DNA of 8,668 bases from SABI01 sp964453215 (GTDB taxonomy: Bacteria; Spirochaetota; Spirochaetia; Sphaerochaetales; Sphaerochaetaceae). Below, piece by piece: positions 1 through 6,617 of this stretch. The notes beneath the pieces are model-generated. The model made no database searches, was not told the DNA's origin, and saw only the letters and a program-made list of their open reading frames with translations. The position numbers and the translations under genes are program-made. Positions within the stretch are counted from its first letter, which is position 1. Each line of letters begins with the position of its first letter. The stretch covers positions 1-8,668 of the forward strand of contig CAYVRR010000083.1 of the NCBI GenBank assembly GCA_964453215.1, read 5' to 3'.

Positions 1-454
1 GGTGTGGGGTGATGATCTCCAGTGAGGGATTCGTTTCCACCAGTGTAGAGAGATCAGTCATGGGCAAACCGGCAACATAGTGCTCCACAACATGGCGTGG
101 GGCGATTAAAATATCGAGCTCCTTGGCTGCCATATATGCATAGATCTTTGAAAGACTCGATTCAATATAACGGTCAGCACTTCCAAAAACCACATAAAGA
201 GAATCATCTACAATTACCCTTTGATTTTTCTGAATGTTGAAAAGCCTTCCAAGCTCCTTTTCCAGAGTACTTGCCTTGAAAACATCTTGTTCATCATTGG
301 CCACAAATAGCTGTAAGACAATTTCCTTTTGTCTCTGAATGAACAAATCGCCAACATAAACTCCGACCAGTAGAACCAGAATGAAGAGAGTAACTAGTGA
401 TTTTGATGGTAATGTCTTGAATATACCTCTTAGACTCATTATTGGTTGCCTCAT
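1..454 (-). CDS. Partial single-pass membrane protein of unknown function (N-terminal 151 aa)
   Basis: I do not recognise a named family. The reading frame runs without a stop from an ATG at 454 to the left window edge, so the C-terminus is missing. The start is supported by AGGAAC directly upstream and by AGGGAG at 464-469 (minus strand); a second in-frame Met lies five codons in. Visible order: a short basic N-terminus (MRQPIMSLRG), one hydrophobic segment at about residues 18-35, then a soluble region. Residues 88-137 (VVFGSADRYIESS.., AAKELDILIAP.., LPMTDLSTL) read like one lobe of a periplasmic-binding-protein-type fold, which would place that part outside the membrane. That resemblance is my inference and is weak. 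The gene diverges from the DUF624 gene, so the two may share regulation. That it is a real gene: fairly sure. Function: unknown. Confidence 0.7.
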   Translation of the reverse strand, partial: MRQPIMSLRGIFKTLPSKSLVTLFILVLLVGVYVGDLFIQRQKEIVLQLFVANDEQDVFKASTLEKELGRLFNIQKNQRVIVDDSLYVVFGSADRYIESSLSKIYAYMAAKELDILIAPRHVVEHYVAGLPMTDLSTLVETNPSLEIITPH

Positions 455-474
455 GTTCCTAAACTCCCTATCAT
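446..474 (+). promoter_or_regulatory. Possible sigma70-type promoter for the DUF624 gene
   Basis: TTGCCT (446-451) and TATCAT (469-474) are separated by 17 bp, which would start transcription about 20 bp before the ATG at 501. The -35 element overlaps the start of the divergent gene, so the two divergent promoters would have to interleave. This rests only on hexamer matching and is a weak call. Confidence 0.3.
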
Positions 475-500
475 AGTACGGTGAATAGAGGGGAATTACT

Positions 501-1094
501 ATGAATATCAATACTATTTTTGATCCTGATAACGTTGTTTGGGCTTTTTTGCTGAAGCTGTACTATTTGGCCTTTGCAGGATTACTTTGGTTTATATCCA
601 GTCTCCCCATCATTACCATCGGCGCTGCTACAGTGAGTCTCTATTCATACTGCTTCAATGTACTGGATGGGAATGAAGGGTATGTTGTCAGGACCTTCTT
701 CTCAACGTTCAAGCGTGTATTTCTGCAAGCTACTATGGTTTTTCTCCTGATTGCAGTATGTTTGGCATTTCTGATTTTTGATGCTTGGTTTTTTCTACAA
801 CAGTTTCCAATGCTGTTCTTTGTAGCTATAAGTCTCATGCTAATGGTATTAGTTGGATCGGTACATGTATTCCCCTTGCTTTCCAGAAAACAACAGTCTT
901 TGAAAACGCTGATTATTTCTTCATCTATCTTGGGTTTCAAGCATCTTCCTGTAAGCATTACTGTTCTTGCAATTGCCGTATTATATATCCTTTCACTGTA
1001 CTATGCTCCTGTAACTATCTTTTTTTCAGCAGGATTGGTCTGTGCACTTTCAACAATGTTTGTACGAGCTCTTTATATTCGTATTGGTATCTAA
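501..1094 (+). CDS. DUF624 / YesL-family multi-pass membrane protein
   Basis: A 197-residue integral membrane protein of the DUF624 family (Bacillus YesL is the name-giver). Molecular function is unknown; members are usually found beside carbohydrate ABC transporter genes, as here. Family signs: the N-terminal start of the membrane domain (NVVWAFLLKLYYLAFAGLLW), then SSLPIITIGAAT at residues 33-44, then the segment around DGNEGYVVRTFFSTFKR (residues 56-72), which matches the conserved loop before the next helix. Four to five hydrophobic stretches are visible at about 15-43, 75-98, 103-125, 148-168 and 170-190. There is no signal peptide or catalytic motif. The start is fixed by GAGGGG (488-493) seven bases before ATG. 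The gene ends 190 bp before the transporter operon and probably has its own transcript. Family call confident; role in sugar or phosphodiester uptake inferred from neighbours only. Confidence 0.85.
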   Translation: MNINTIFDPDNVVWAFLLKLYYLAFAGLLWFISSLPIITIGAATVSLYSYCFNVLDGNEGYVVRTFFSTFKRVFLQATMVFLLIAVCLAFLIFDAWFFLQQFPMLFFVAISLMLMVLVGSVHVFPLLSRKQQSLKTLIISSSILGFKHLPVSITVLAIAVLYILSLYYAPVTIFFSAGLVCALSTMFVRALYIRIGI

Positions 1095-1220
1095 AACAGT
1101 ATTGATACAACATTGCATATTGGTTGGTCATATCCGAGCATCAGATTAATATTGCTTAATTTTTAAATTTTATATCATACATTCTTTACACATCTTTATC
1201 ATTATATTAACAAATTTTCT

Positions 1221-1249
1221 TTGACATATGGGAGTAGAGAACGTAGACT
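1221..1249 (+). promoter_or_regulatory. Promoter of the binding-protein/permease operon
   Basis: A perfect TTGACA -35 (1221-1226) stands 17 bp before TAGACT (1244-1249; four of six match TATAAT). The expected transcript start is near 1255, giving a leader of about 30 nt before the ATG at 1285. Upstream DNA (1140-1220) is very AT-rich, which would help as an UP-like element. I see no convincing operator palindrome overlapping it. Confidence 0.6.
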
Positions 1250-1272
1250 TACTGATGGGATAACCCCACACT

Positions 1273-1278
1273 AGGAGG
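1273..1278 (+). promoter_or_regulatory. Consensus ribosome binding site of the solute-binding protein gene
   Basis: AGGAGG lies six bases before ATG 1285. It is a full Shine-Dalgarno match, stronger than those of the downstream permease genes, and fits the need for far more binding protein than permease. Confidence 0.8.
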
Positions 1279-1284
1279 AAAAAC

Positions 1285-2601
1285 ATGAAAAAATTGCTAC
1301 TTCTTATGACTATTTCATTAGTCGCAATAGGTATGCTCTTCGCAGGTGGTGCAGCAGAAACAGCCGCTCCTGAAAAAGCAGCTGTATCATACGAAGTAAC
1401 CGAACCGATCACTATCGAATGGTGGCATGCTCTTGAGCAGCAGTATTGGCCATTGGTAGAGGAAATTGTTGGAGATTTTAATAACAGCGATTCTTTGGTT
1501 ACTGTGGAAGCAAAATACATTGGTAACTATGCTACCGTGAACGAGACCTTGGTTGCCGCTCATGCAGCAGGTAGTGGTCTTCCTGCCCTTACTGTTGCAA
1601 ACACTCCCTATGTTGCTGAATATGGTAAAGGCGGTCTTACTGAAGATCTTACCCCTTACATTGAAGCCACTGGGTATGATGTCGATGACTTCGGCGAAGG
1701 TATGATTGCTGCAACCAGTTATGAAGGCAAGCAAGTAACACTGCCATTCCTGATTTCCACACAGGTCATTTACTATAACAAGACCATGGCGGACAAGGAA
1801 GGTATTGTCATTCCCAAGAAAATCGATGATCTTGATGCATTCATGAAGAAAGCAAGCAAGGTATCCAGCGATGGTACTACAGATCGTTGGGCGATCATCA
1901 TCCCAGGTTGGGACCAGTGGTACTTCGAACCAATGTATCTCAACAGCGGTGTAAAGATTGTTAATGAAGATCGTGTAAGTACAGATCTTGCCGGCCCCAT
2001 TTCTGTTGATCTCACCAAGAAATTCCAGAACTGGGTCAATAATGGATATACCTATTGGGCAAGTGGTACAAGTGCTTCTTCCAATATGAGACAGAATTTT
2101 GTCGACCAGAAGGCATTCTCTGTTATTCATACCAGTAGCTTGTACAATCTGTATACTGGATTGATTGGTGACAGTTTCGAGCTTGGCATGGCTTGGCTCC
2201 CAGCTGGGGACACCAAGATCAGTGAGATTGGTGGAAGTGTTCTTCTGATTCCTTCCAAGAATGACCAAAAGACCAAGAACGCTGCTTGGGAATTCCTGCA
2301 GTACCTGATTGGTAAGGATGTTAACATGAAGTGGGCTGATGGCACTGGTTACATCCCAACGAGAAACTCAGTTCTTTCCAGTTCAGAAGGGGATGAGTTC
2401 TTGGAAAGAAAACCTGCCTTTAAGGCAATTTTTGACAATCTTGATGAGATTAATCCAAGAATCCAGCATCCAGGTTGGAACCAATTGGCAACTATCTGGA
2501 AATCATATCTTGACCAGATCATGATCGAGGGTGTGGATGTAGAATCCAATCTCGAATATATGGCTGAAGAGATTGATGAGGTTCTTGCAGACTCTGAGTA
2601 A
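1285..2601 (+). CDS. ABC transporter extracellular solute-binding protein, family 1 (UgpB-like)
   Basis: The exported binding protein of an ABC importer, 438 aa, typical for family-1 sugar/glycerol-phosphate binding proteins. A signal peptide is visible: MKK, hydrophobic LLLLMTISLVAIGMLFA, then small residues (GGAAETAA). There is no lipobox Cys, so the product should be soluble in the periplasm rather than lipid-anchored. The mature part begins with the family pattern ITIEWWHALE (residues 43-51), then YIGNY (78-82, where E. coli UgpB has a similar ..GNY.. stretch with a ligand-contacting Tyr), LPFLISTQVIYYNK (153-166), GGSVLLIPSKN (316-326) and TGYIPTR (354-360), all at family-typical places. 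It opens an operon with two permeases and a glycerophosphodiesterase, so glycerol-3-phosphate or glycerophosphodiesters are the likeliest ligands. A sugar ligand cannot be excluded from sequence alone. Family very sure; substrate moderate. Confidence 0.9.
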   Translation: MKKLLLLMTISLVAIGMLFAGGAAETAAPEKAAVSYEVTEPITIEWWHALEQQYWPLVEEIVGDFNNSDSLVTVEAKYIGNYATVNETLVAAHAAGSGLPALTVANTPYVAEYGKGGLTEDLTPYIEATGYDVDDFGEGMIAATSYEGKQVTLPFLISTQVIYYNKTMADKEGIVIPKKIDDLDAFMKKASKVSSDGTTDRWAIIIPGWDQWYFEPMYLNSGVKIVNEDRVSTDLAGPISVDLTKKFQNWVNNGYTYWASGTSASSNMRQNFVDQKAFSVIHTSSLYNLYTGLIGDSFELGMAWLPAGDTKISEIGGSVLLIPSKNDQKTKNAAWEFLQYLIGKDVNMKWADGTGYIPTRNSVLSSSEGDEFLERKPAFKAIFDNLDEINPRIQHPGWNQLATIWKSYLDQIMIEGVDVESNLEYMAEEIDEVLADSE

Positions 2602-2619
2602 TCTGTCTTCATTATGTTT

Positions 2620-2650
2620 TGCCGTCCGGTGCAGTGATGTACCGGCGGCA
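2620..2650 (+). promoter_or_regulatory. Strong intercistronic RNA hairpin between binding protein and first permease
   Basis: The arms TGCCGTCCGGT (2620-2630) and ACCGGCGGCA (2641-2650) pair over 10 bp, almost all G-C, with one bulged T and a 10-nt loop. The sequence after it (ttatcttgct) has no real U-run, so it is a poor intrinsic terminator. It sits 18 bp after the binding-protein stop and 13 bp before the next Shine-Dalgarno. Such hairpins after binding-protein genes are known to block 3' exonucleases or cause partial termination, raising binding-protein mRNA over permease mRNA. That role here is inferred. Confidence 0.65.
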
Positions 2651-2680
2651 TTATCTTGCTAATAAGGAATGCTTGGTACC

Positions 2681-3586
2681 ATGAAACAACGTACTCCACT
2701 ACAACGACGTATAGAATCAGGAAAAGACTTTGCCACTGTTCTTCCTGCATTACTGTTTTTGGGGCTGTTTATTTACTATCCAGTAGTACAGGTAGTAAGA
2801 ATCAGTTTCACCAATTGGAATTTGATCAATGATAACTATAAATATGTAGGACTGAAGAACTGGATCTGGTTGTTTCAGGGATCGGGCACAAAGTATCTCT
2901 TGAATTCCTTGAAAGTAACAGCGCTCTTTACCCTTGGAGAGCTTACCGTAACCATCGTTGGGGGTATGATATTTGCGCTTATCATGAACCGAATCACTGC
3001 ATCTTTCTCCGTAATGCGTGCTTTGGTCTTTCTTCCAAAATATGTAGCTATGTCCAGCGCTGCAGTTGTCTTTATCTGGATATTGAATACACAGAACGGT
3101 ATTCTCAACTTTTTCATTGAACAGTTCGGAGGGGAACGAGTCAATTGGTTGGGTGACAGGAACCGTGCCCTGCTTTCTATTCTCATGCTTACAGGCTGGA
3201 GAACGGTTGGATATGGCATGATGATTTATATTGCTTCCATGAGAGGTATCAGCAAGAATTACTATGAAGCTGCATCAATAGATGGTGCAAGCAAGTGGAT
3301 CCAATTTTCCAGAATTACACTGCCTCTTCTTTCTCCAACTACACTTTTCCTTTTTGTAACCACTTTTATCTCTGCTATGAAGGTATTCCAATCGGTAGAT
3401 GTTCTTACTAGTGGCGGACCATACCGTTCCACTGAAGTAATTGTTTTCATGATTTACAAGTATGCAATGGAAGATTTCCGAATGGATCGTGCATCCACCA
3501 TTGCAGTAGTCTTCTTCCTCGTGCTGCTAGGTATCACCGCTGCTACGATGAGAATATCCAATAAGAGGGTGAACTATGATGCATGA
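2681..3586 (+). CDS. ABC transporter permease, MalF/UgpA type
   Basis: One of the two inner-membrane subunits forming the import channel; 301 aa from the chosen start. The first hydrophobic segment is at about residues 17-36 (ending FIYYPVV, followed by the family pattern RISFTNWN). Further membrane stretches lie near 79-103, 115-135, 164-187, 218-236 and 270-288, for the usual six. The EAA loop that docks on the ATPase is clear at residues 196-215 (EAASIDGASKWIQFSRITLP), and LTSGGP (243-248) is another family mark. I chose ATG 2681 because AAGGA (2664-2668) lies 12 bases before it, whereas the upstream in-frame ATG at 2669 abuts the same AAGGA and could not use it. It overlaps the next permease by 11 bp, implying coupled translation. 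Family certain; UgpA rather than a sugar permease is inferred from the downstream phosphodiesterase. Confidence 0.9.
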   Translation: MKQRTPLQRRIESGKDFATVLPALLFLGLFIYYPVVQVVRISFTNWNLINDNYKYVGLKNWIWLFQGSGTKYLLNSLKVTALFTLGELTVTIVGGMIFALIMNRITASFSVMRALVFLPKYVAMSSAAVVFIWILNTQNGILNFFIEQFGGERVNWLGDRNRALLSILMLTGWRTVGYGMMIYIASMRGISKNYYEAASIDGASKWIQFSRITLPLLSPTTLFLFVTTFISAMKVFQSVDVLTSGGPYRSTEVIVFMIYKYAMEDFRMDRASTIAVVFFLVLLGITAATMRISNKRVNYDA

Positions 3587-4463
3587 TACATTGACACAAG
3601 AGCAAGCACGATTGCTGAACGAGAGGGCTATCAAAAGGAAGAAGGTACTCACCATCCTTCAATATGCATTGGCCGTCCTGGTAACATTGTTCATGATATT
3701 TCCATTATACTGGATGTTTATTTCTTCGGTAAAATCACAGGAAGAAATACTGCTTGCTCTTCCAACTTTCTGGCCAAAGGAATGGCATTTTGAAAATTAT
3801 TCGAATGTAATGCAACGTGCCAATTTCAGCAAGTATTACTACAATACAATCGTAATGACTGCAGGTATTCTTATCAGTCAGGTTATCACAGGTGTACTAG
3901 CAGCCTATGGTTTTTCCAAAGGAAAGTTCAAAGGTAAGAAGGCCTTGTTTGTATTGGTACTTGGTGCACTCATGATTCCCTTGCAGGTGACATTCATTCC
4001 TTTGTATATCATGTTTGCAAATTGGAAGCTTACCGACACATTCCTTGGTCTGATTCTCCCTGAGATGGTCTCTCCTTATTACATTTTCATGATGCGACAA
4101 GCATTCCTTACTGTAGACGATTCCTATATTGAAGCAGCCAAGATAGATGGAATGGGGAGGCTCGGTATTATAACGAGGGTACTCGTACCTATGTGTAAAT
4201 CTACTTTGATTACCATCACCTTGGTTACCTTTACCAATGGATGGAATTCATATTTCTGGCCTAAGATCATTGCCAAGAATGAAGTAAGACGGGTATTGAC
4301 CGTTGGTTTAGTCCATCTCCGTAATACTTTTGCAGGACTTGATACCATGAACAACCATGAGATTATGGCAGGTGCAGTCATGAGTGTCCTTCCAGTCATT
4401 GTCCTGTTCTTCATCTTCCAGAAATATATGCTTACCGGGTATGAAAAGACAGCAATGAAATAA
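3576..4463 (+). CDS. ABC transporter permease, MalG/UgpE type
   Basis: The second channel subunit, 295 aa. A cytoplasmic N-terminus rich in charged residues leads to a membrane helix at about 27-50 (LVTLFMIFPLYWMFISSVKS, the standard MalG/UgpE opening). Other membrane segments lie near 91-112, 122-147, 154-176, 207-225 and 262-282. The EAA motif is at residues 186-205 (EAAKIDGMGRLGIITRVLVP). The C-terminus ends in QKYMLTGYEKTAMK, close to the usual ..GLTAGAVKG tail of this subunit family. The gene starts inside the end of the upstream permease, with GAGGGTGA (3565-3572) as ribosome site; ATG 3576 and ATG 3579 are adjacent and cannot be told apart. No ATPase gene follows, so an ATP-binding subunit encoded elsewhere must energise the complex. 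Confidence 0.9.
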   Translation: MMHDTLTQEQARLLNERAIKRKKVLTILQYALAVLVTLFMIFPLYWMFISSVKSQEEILLALPTFWPKEWHFENYSNVMQRANFSKYYYNTIVMTAGILISQVITGVLAAYGFSKGKFKGKKALFVLVLGALMIPLQVTFIPLYIMFANWKLTDTFLGLILPEMVSPYYIFMMRQAFLTVDDSYIEAAKIDGMGRLGIITRVLVPMCKSTLITITLVTFTNGWNSYFWPKIIAKNEVRRVLTVGLVHLRNTFAGLDTMNNHEIMAGAVMSVLPVIVLFFIFQKYMLTGYEKTAMK

Positions 4464-4475
4464 GGTAGGAAACAT

Positions 4476-5180
4476 ATGAAGGTTATTGCTCACAGAGGTT
4501 TTAGTGGTGTATATCCTGAGAACACCATGCTTGCATTCGAGAAAGCACTTGAAGTAGGGTGTACTGCCATTGAATTGGATGTCCACTTTTCCAAGGATGG
4601 TTCACTGGTAATCATTCATGACGAAACCCTGGATAGAACAACTGATGCTACAGGCTTTGTGCGAGACTACACCCTTGCAGAACTGCAAAAAATGAATGCT
4701 GGAACAATCAATACGTTCCAAACAATTCCAACACTTGATGAGTACTTCATATGGGCAAGAAACCATGGAATATTTACCAATATAGAAATTAAGACCGATC
4801 GCTACTACTATCAAGGAATTGAGCAAGCTACATTGGATTTAATCAATAAGCATGATTTGAAAGACCAATGCCTTATCAGCTCTTTTAATCATGGTTCAGT
4901 AATCAGAATGAAACAACTTGACAGCTCGATACTATGTGCATTTCTGGTTGATGCGAAAGGTCTTGGAGCAGCTGGCGCTTATTGCGCGAGCTTTGGTGTT
5001 GAGTATTATCATCCCAACGGGGTATCCCTTACACAACGGGCTGTTGAAGAATGTCATGACCATGGAGTTAAGGTAAATGTTTGGACTGTAGATAGCCTTG
5101 ATCGTATGCACGATATGAATAGTTGGAATGTGGACGGAGTCATTACCAATTATTGTGACGCTGTCTTAAAACTAGTTTAG
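4476..5180 (+). CDS. Glycerophosphodiester phosphodiesterase (GDPD), cytoplasmic
   Basis: Hydrolyses glycerophosphodiesters to sn-glycerol-3-phosphate and the free alcohol. The 234-aa protein has the complete GDPD catalytic set: IAHRG at 4-8 (His6, Arg7), PEN at 14-16 (Glu15), ELD at 33-35 (metal ligands Glu33 and Asp35), HDE at 48-50 (second catalytic His48), IEIK at 103-106 (Glu104, Lys106) and VWTVD at 202-206 near the end of the barrel. There is no signal peptide, so it acts in the cytoplasm on imported substrate, like E. coli UgpQ rather than periplasmic GlpQ. Length fits the UgpQ class. It starts 12 bp after the permease stop with AGGA at 4467-4470. Its place after the permeases is the main reason to read the whole transporter as a glycerophosphodiester/G3P system. 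Enzyme call very sure; exact head group unknown. Confidence 0.93.
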   Translation: MKVIAHRGFSGVYPENTMLAFEKALEVGCTAIELDVHFSKDGSLVIIHDETLDRTTDATGFVRDYTLAELQKMNAGTINTFQTIPTLDEYFIWARNHGIFTNIEIKTDRYYYQGIEQATLDLINKHDLKDQCLISSFNHGSVIRMKQLDSSILCAFLVDAKGLGAAGAYCASFGVEYYHPNGVSLTQRAVEECHDHGVKVNVWTVDSLDRMHDMNSWNVDGVITNYCDAVLKLV

Positions 5181-5188
5181 GAGTATTC

Positions 5189-6097
5189 ATGCAGAGAAAA
5201 CGTAATGTAGTTATAGTGCTTCTACTTTTCATGGCATTATCTTTGTTTGCTTCCAATCTACTGGTACGCCACCCGGGTGAATTAGCCATCTATTTTCTTG
5301 ATCTTGAGGTAAGCGAAACAGCCGAGGACAAAAGTGGGGACGCAACCATTCTCATCAGTCCTGAAGGGCAGGTAATGCTCCTCGATTGCGGACACCCTGA
5401 GAGTGCCCCACAAGTCCAGGGAGCACTCAACGCATTAGGAGTAGAGGAGATAGATATATTTGTCGCTTCTCATCCACATATTGATCATATTGGCGCATTC
5501 CCTGCTATTGCAGCATCATTTCCAATCCACCAGATGTATCGCTCAGCTTTGGAGTATCCAACAAATACGAATCAAGCAGCGCTTATGGCAGCCGAAGCAA
5601 ATCAAATACCTACGACTATCCTTGCAGAGGGGGATTCATTTTCCTTTGGTGGATCAATTAAGGTCGCAGTATTCAATCCTCCACGTGAGATAGTGTATCC
5701 AAAGAACTATCCTGATAACTCAACGCAATTTGTGAATAATCACTCACTTGCCCTGCAGTTTCAGTATGGTAGTTCTACTGCATGGTTCTCTGGTGATTTG
5801 TATATGATTCAAGAACGTAAGCTTACCCAGAAGTATGGAGATGCAATCCAAAGTGATGTTGCAAAAGCCAATCATCATGGAGGGGATACTTCAAACAGTC
5901 TTCGTTGGATTCGCACCCTTGATGCAGATATTGTTGTGGCAATGCACGACCAGCTAGACAGCATGACGGTTTACAACAACTACAAGAAGTATGGAGCAGA
6001 ATACCATCTTACGCTGAATGATGGATTGGTGAAAGTCATTATGGATGATGCCAAGCATTACCAGGTTTTTGATACAAAAGAAAGTTGGATGAATTAA
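5189..6097 (+). CDS. Exported metallo-beta-lactamase-fold hydrolase (ComEC C-terminal-like)
   Basis: A 302-aa MBL-fold protein of the ComEC-like subgroup. An N-terminal signal is visible: basic MQRKR, hydrophobic NVVIVLLLFMALSLFA, then S-N, so the enzyme should be periplasmic or membrane-tethered. The core shows MLLDCGHP (63-70), the metal motif SHPHIDHIG at 94-102 (His95, His97, Asp99, His100), VNNHSLALQF (182-191), FSGD (200-203, Asp203 as bridging ligand) and ANHHGGDTSNS (227-237, His229/His230). The set is complete enough for a dinuclear metal site. His185 stands where many ComEC-like proteins have another residue. It lacks the membrane domains of true ComEC, so DNA uptake is unlikely. 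Its ribosome site AGGAG (5179-5183) overlaps the GDPD stop codon, tying it to that operon. I infer hydrolysis of a phosphodiester or other ester outside the cytoplasm; the substrate is not shown by sequence. Confidence 0.85.
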   Translation: MQRKRNVVIVLLLFMALSLFASNLLVRHPGELAIYFLDLEVSETAEDKSGDATILISPEGQVMLLDCGHPESAPQVQGALNALGVEEIDIFVASHPHIDHIGAFPAIAASFPIHQMYRSALEYPTNTNQAALMAAEANQIPTTILAEGDSFSFGGSIKVAVFNPPREIVYPKNYPDNSTQFVNNHSLALQFQYGSSTAWFSGDLYMIQERKLTQKYGDAIQSDVAKANHHGGDTSNSLRWIRTLDADIVVAMHDQLDSMTVYNNYKKYGAEYHLTLNDGLVKVIMDDAKHYQVFDTKESWMN

Positions 6098-6319
6098 AGT
6101 TATTCGGCAAGGTTAATTAATGTTTCAAAGGTGATGAATTACTAGTAAAACTATTCATATACAAGTATGTTTTCTTTAACTTAATACTGATGCCGTAAAT
6201 TCATTGTTTGATAATTTATAGTAATTAATAATGAACTATTTTTTGCGTTGAGTTCCTTTAAGATTAAACAAGCTTTGTAGACGCTTTCAATACGTTTTTA
6301 TATTCTATGCTTGATTATA
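6098..6319. other. AT-rich intergenic stretch, no gene seen
   Basis: I find no convincing gene or RNA. It holds short AT-only symmetries: TTACTAGTAA at 6139-6148, ATGAAT/ATTCAT arms at 6134-6139 and 6153-6158, and CATA/TATG arms at 6157-6170 followed by TTTTCTTT. The last could act as a weak terminator for the upstream operon but the stem is only 4 bp. A weak promoter-like pair, TTGTAG (6275-6280) and TATATT (6299-6304) with 18 bp between, may serve the toxin-antitoxin module. Confidence 0.4.
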
Positions 6320-6337
6320 GATACTAAATATAGTATC
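6320..6337. promoter_or_regulatory. Perfect 7-bp inverted repeat, candidate antitoxin operator
   Basis: GATACTA (6320-6326) and TAGTATC (6331-6337) are exact reverse complements around AATA. The repeat contains a -10-like TATAGT (6329-6334) and ends 25 bp before the GTG start of the toxin gene. A further pair, TATAG (6316-6320) and CTATA (6339-6343), extends the dyad. HicB-type antitoxins with a ribbon-helix-helix domain autorepress through such palindromes, so binding here by the downstream HicB-like protein is a reasonable inference. Confidence 0.6.
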
Positions 6338-6362
6338 ACTATACATGAATAGGAGTGGTTGT

Positions 6363-6617
6363 GTGTCATCAAGATTGATCAAACTTATAACAAAGATGAA
6401 AACACAACCAAACAATATTAGCTATGAAGAACTAACCTATGTGCTAATAAATATTGGATGTGAACGACGTGATGGAAAAGGAAGTCATTTTATTTTCCAT
6501 CTTCCTGGTTCTAATGCACGACTAACTGTTCCCAAAAAAAAGCCTGTAAAGGCATGTTATATAAGACAAGCAGTTAGAATCTTTAGTTTGGAGGACCTTC
6601 TAGATGAAGAAAATTGA
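6363..6617 (+). CDS. hicA: HicA-family toxin (mRNA interferase) of a toxin-antitoxin-chaperone module
   Basis: A small double-stranded-RNA-binding-like ribonuclease toxin that would cut mRNA when not bound by its antitoxin; 84 aa from the chosen start. The core is ISYEELTYVLINIGCERR, then GKGSHFIFHLPG with the HicA G-S-H motif (catalytic His42), then LTVPKKKPVKACYIRQAV, as in HicA proteins of the longer 'NPxNVxFEEL' type. I chose GTG 6363: AGGAG (6351-6355) is seven bases upstream and the resulting N-terminus (SSRLIKLITKMKTQPNN) matches that type. The in-frame ATG at 6345 has no ribosome site in front and would place AGGAG inside the gene. The 3' end overlaps the antitoxin gene by 14 bp. The catalytic His is intact and no frameshift is seen, so the toxin looks active. 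Confidence 0.85.
   Translation: MSSRLIKLITKMKTQPNNISYEELTYVLINIGCERRDGKGSHFIFHLPGSNARLTVPKKKPVKACYIRQAVRIFSLEDLLDEEN

Noticed and set aside
641..1105. Open frames overlapping the DUF624 gene on both strands
   Set aside because: The DUF624 frame has a ribosome site and family motifs; the others are Cys-rich shadows with no initiation signal.
1234..1247. Direct repeat GTAGA-GAAC-GTAGA inside the operon promoter
   Set aside because: Five-base repeats at this spacing are expected by chance and do not match a known box such as the PhoB site.
1387..2268. Minus-strand open frame of 293 codons inside the binding-protein gene
   Set aside because: It is fully antisense to a gene with clear family motifs. 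Its translation is low-quality (many Cys, no domain) and it has no ribosome site, so it is a shadow frame.
2669..2680. Upstream ATG for the first permease
   Set aside because: It directly abuts the only AAGGA, leaving no spacing; ATG 2681 is better placed.
5189..6097. Reading the MBL-fold gene as the competence protein ComEC
   Set aside because: The ComEC membrane and OB-fold domains are absent; only the hydrolase domain with a signal peptide is present.
6134..6177. AT-rich arms followed by TTTTCTTT as a terminator of the transporter operon
   Set aside because: The stems are 4-6 bp of A/T only, too weak to call; recorded only as a possibility in the intergenic entry.
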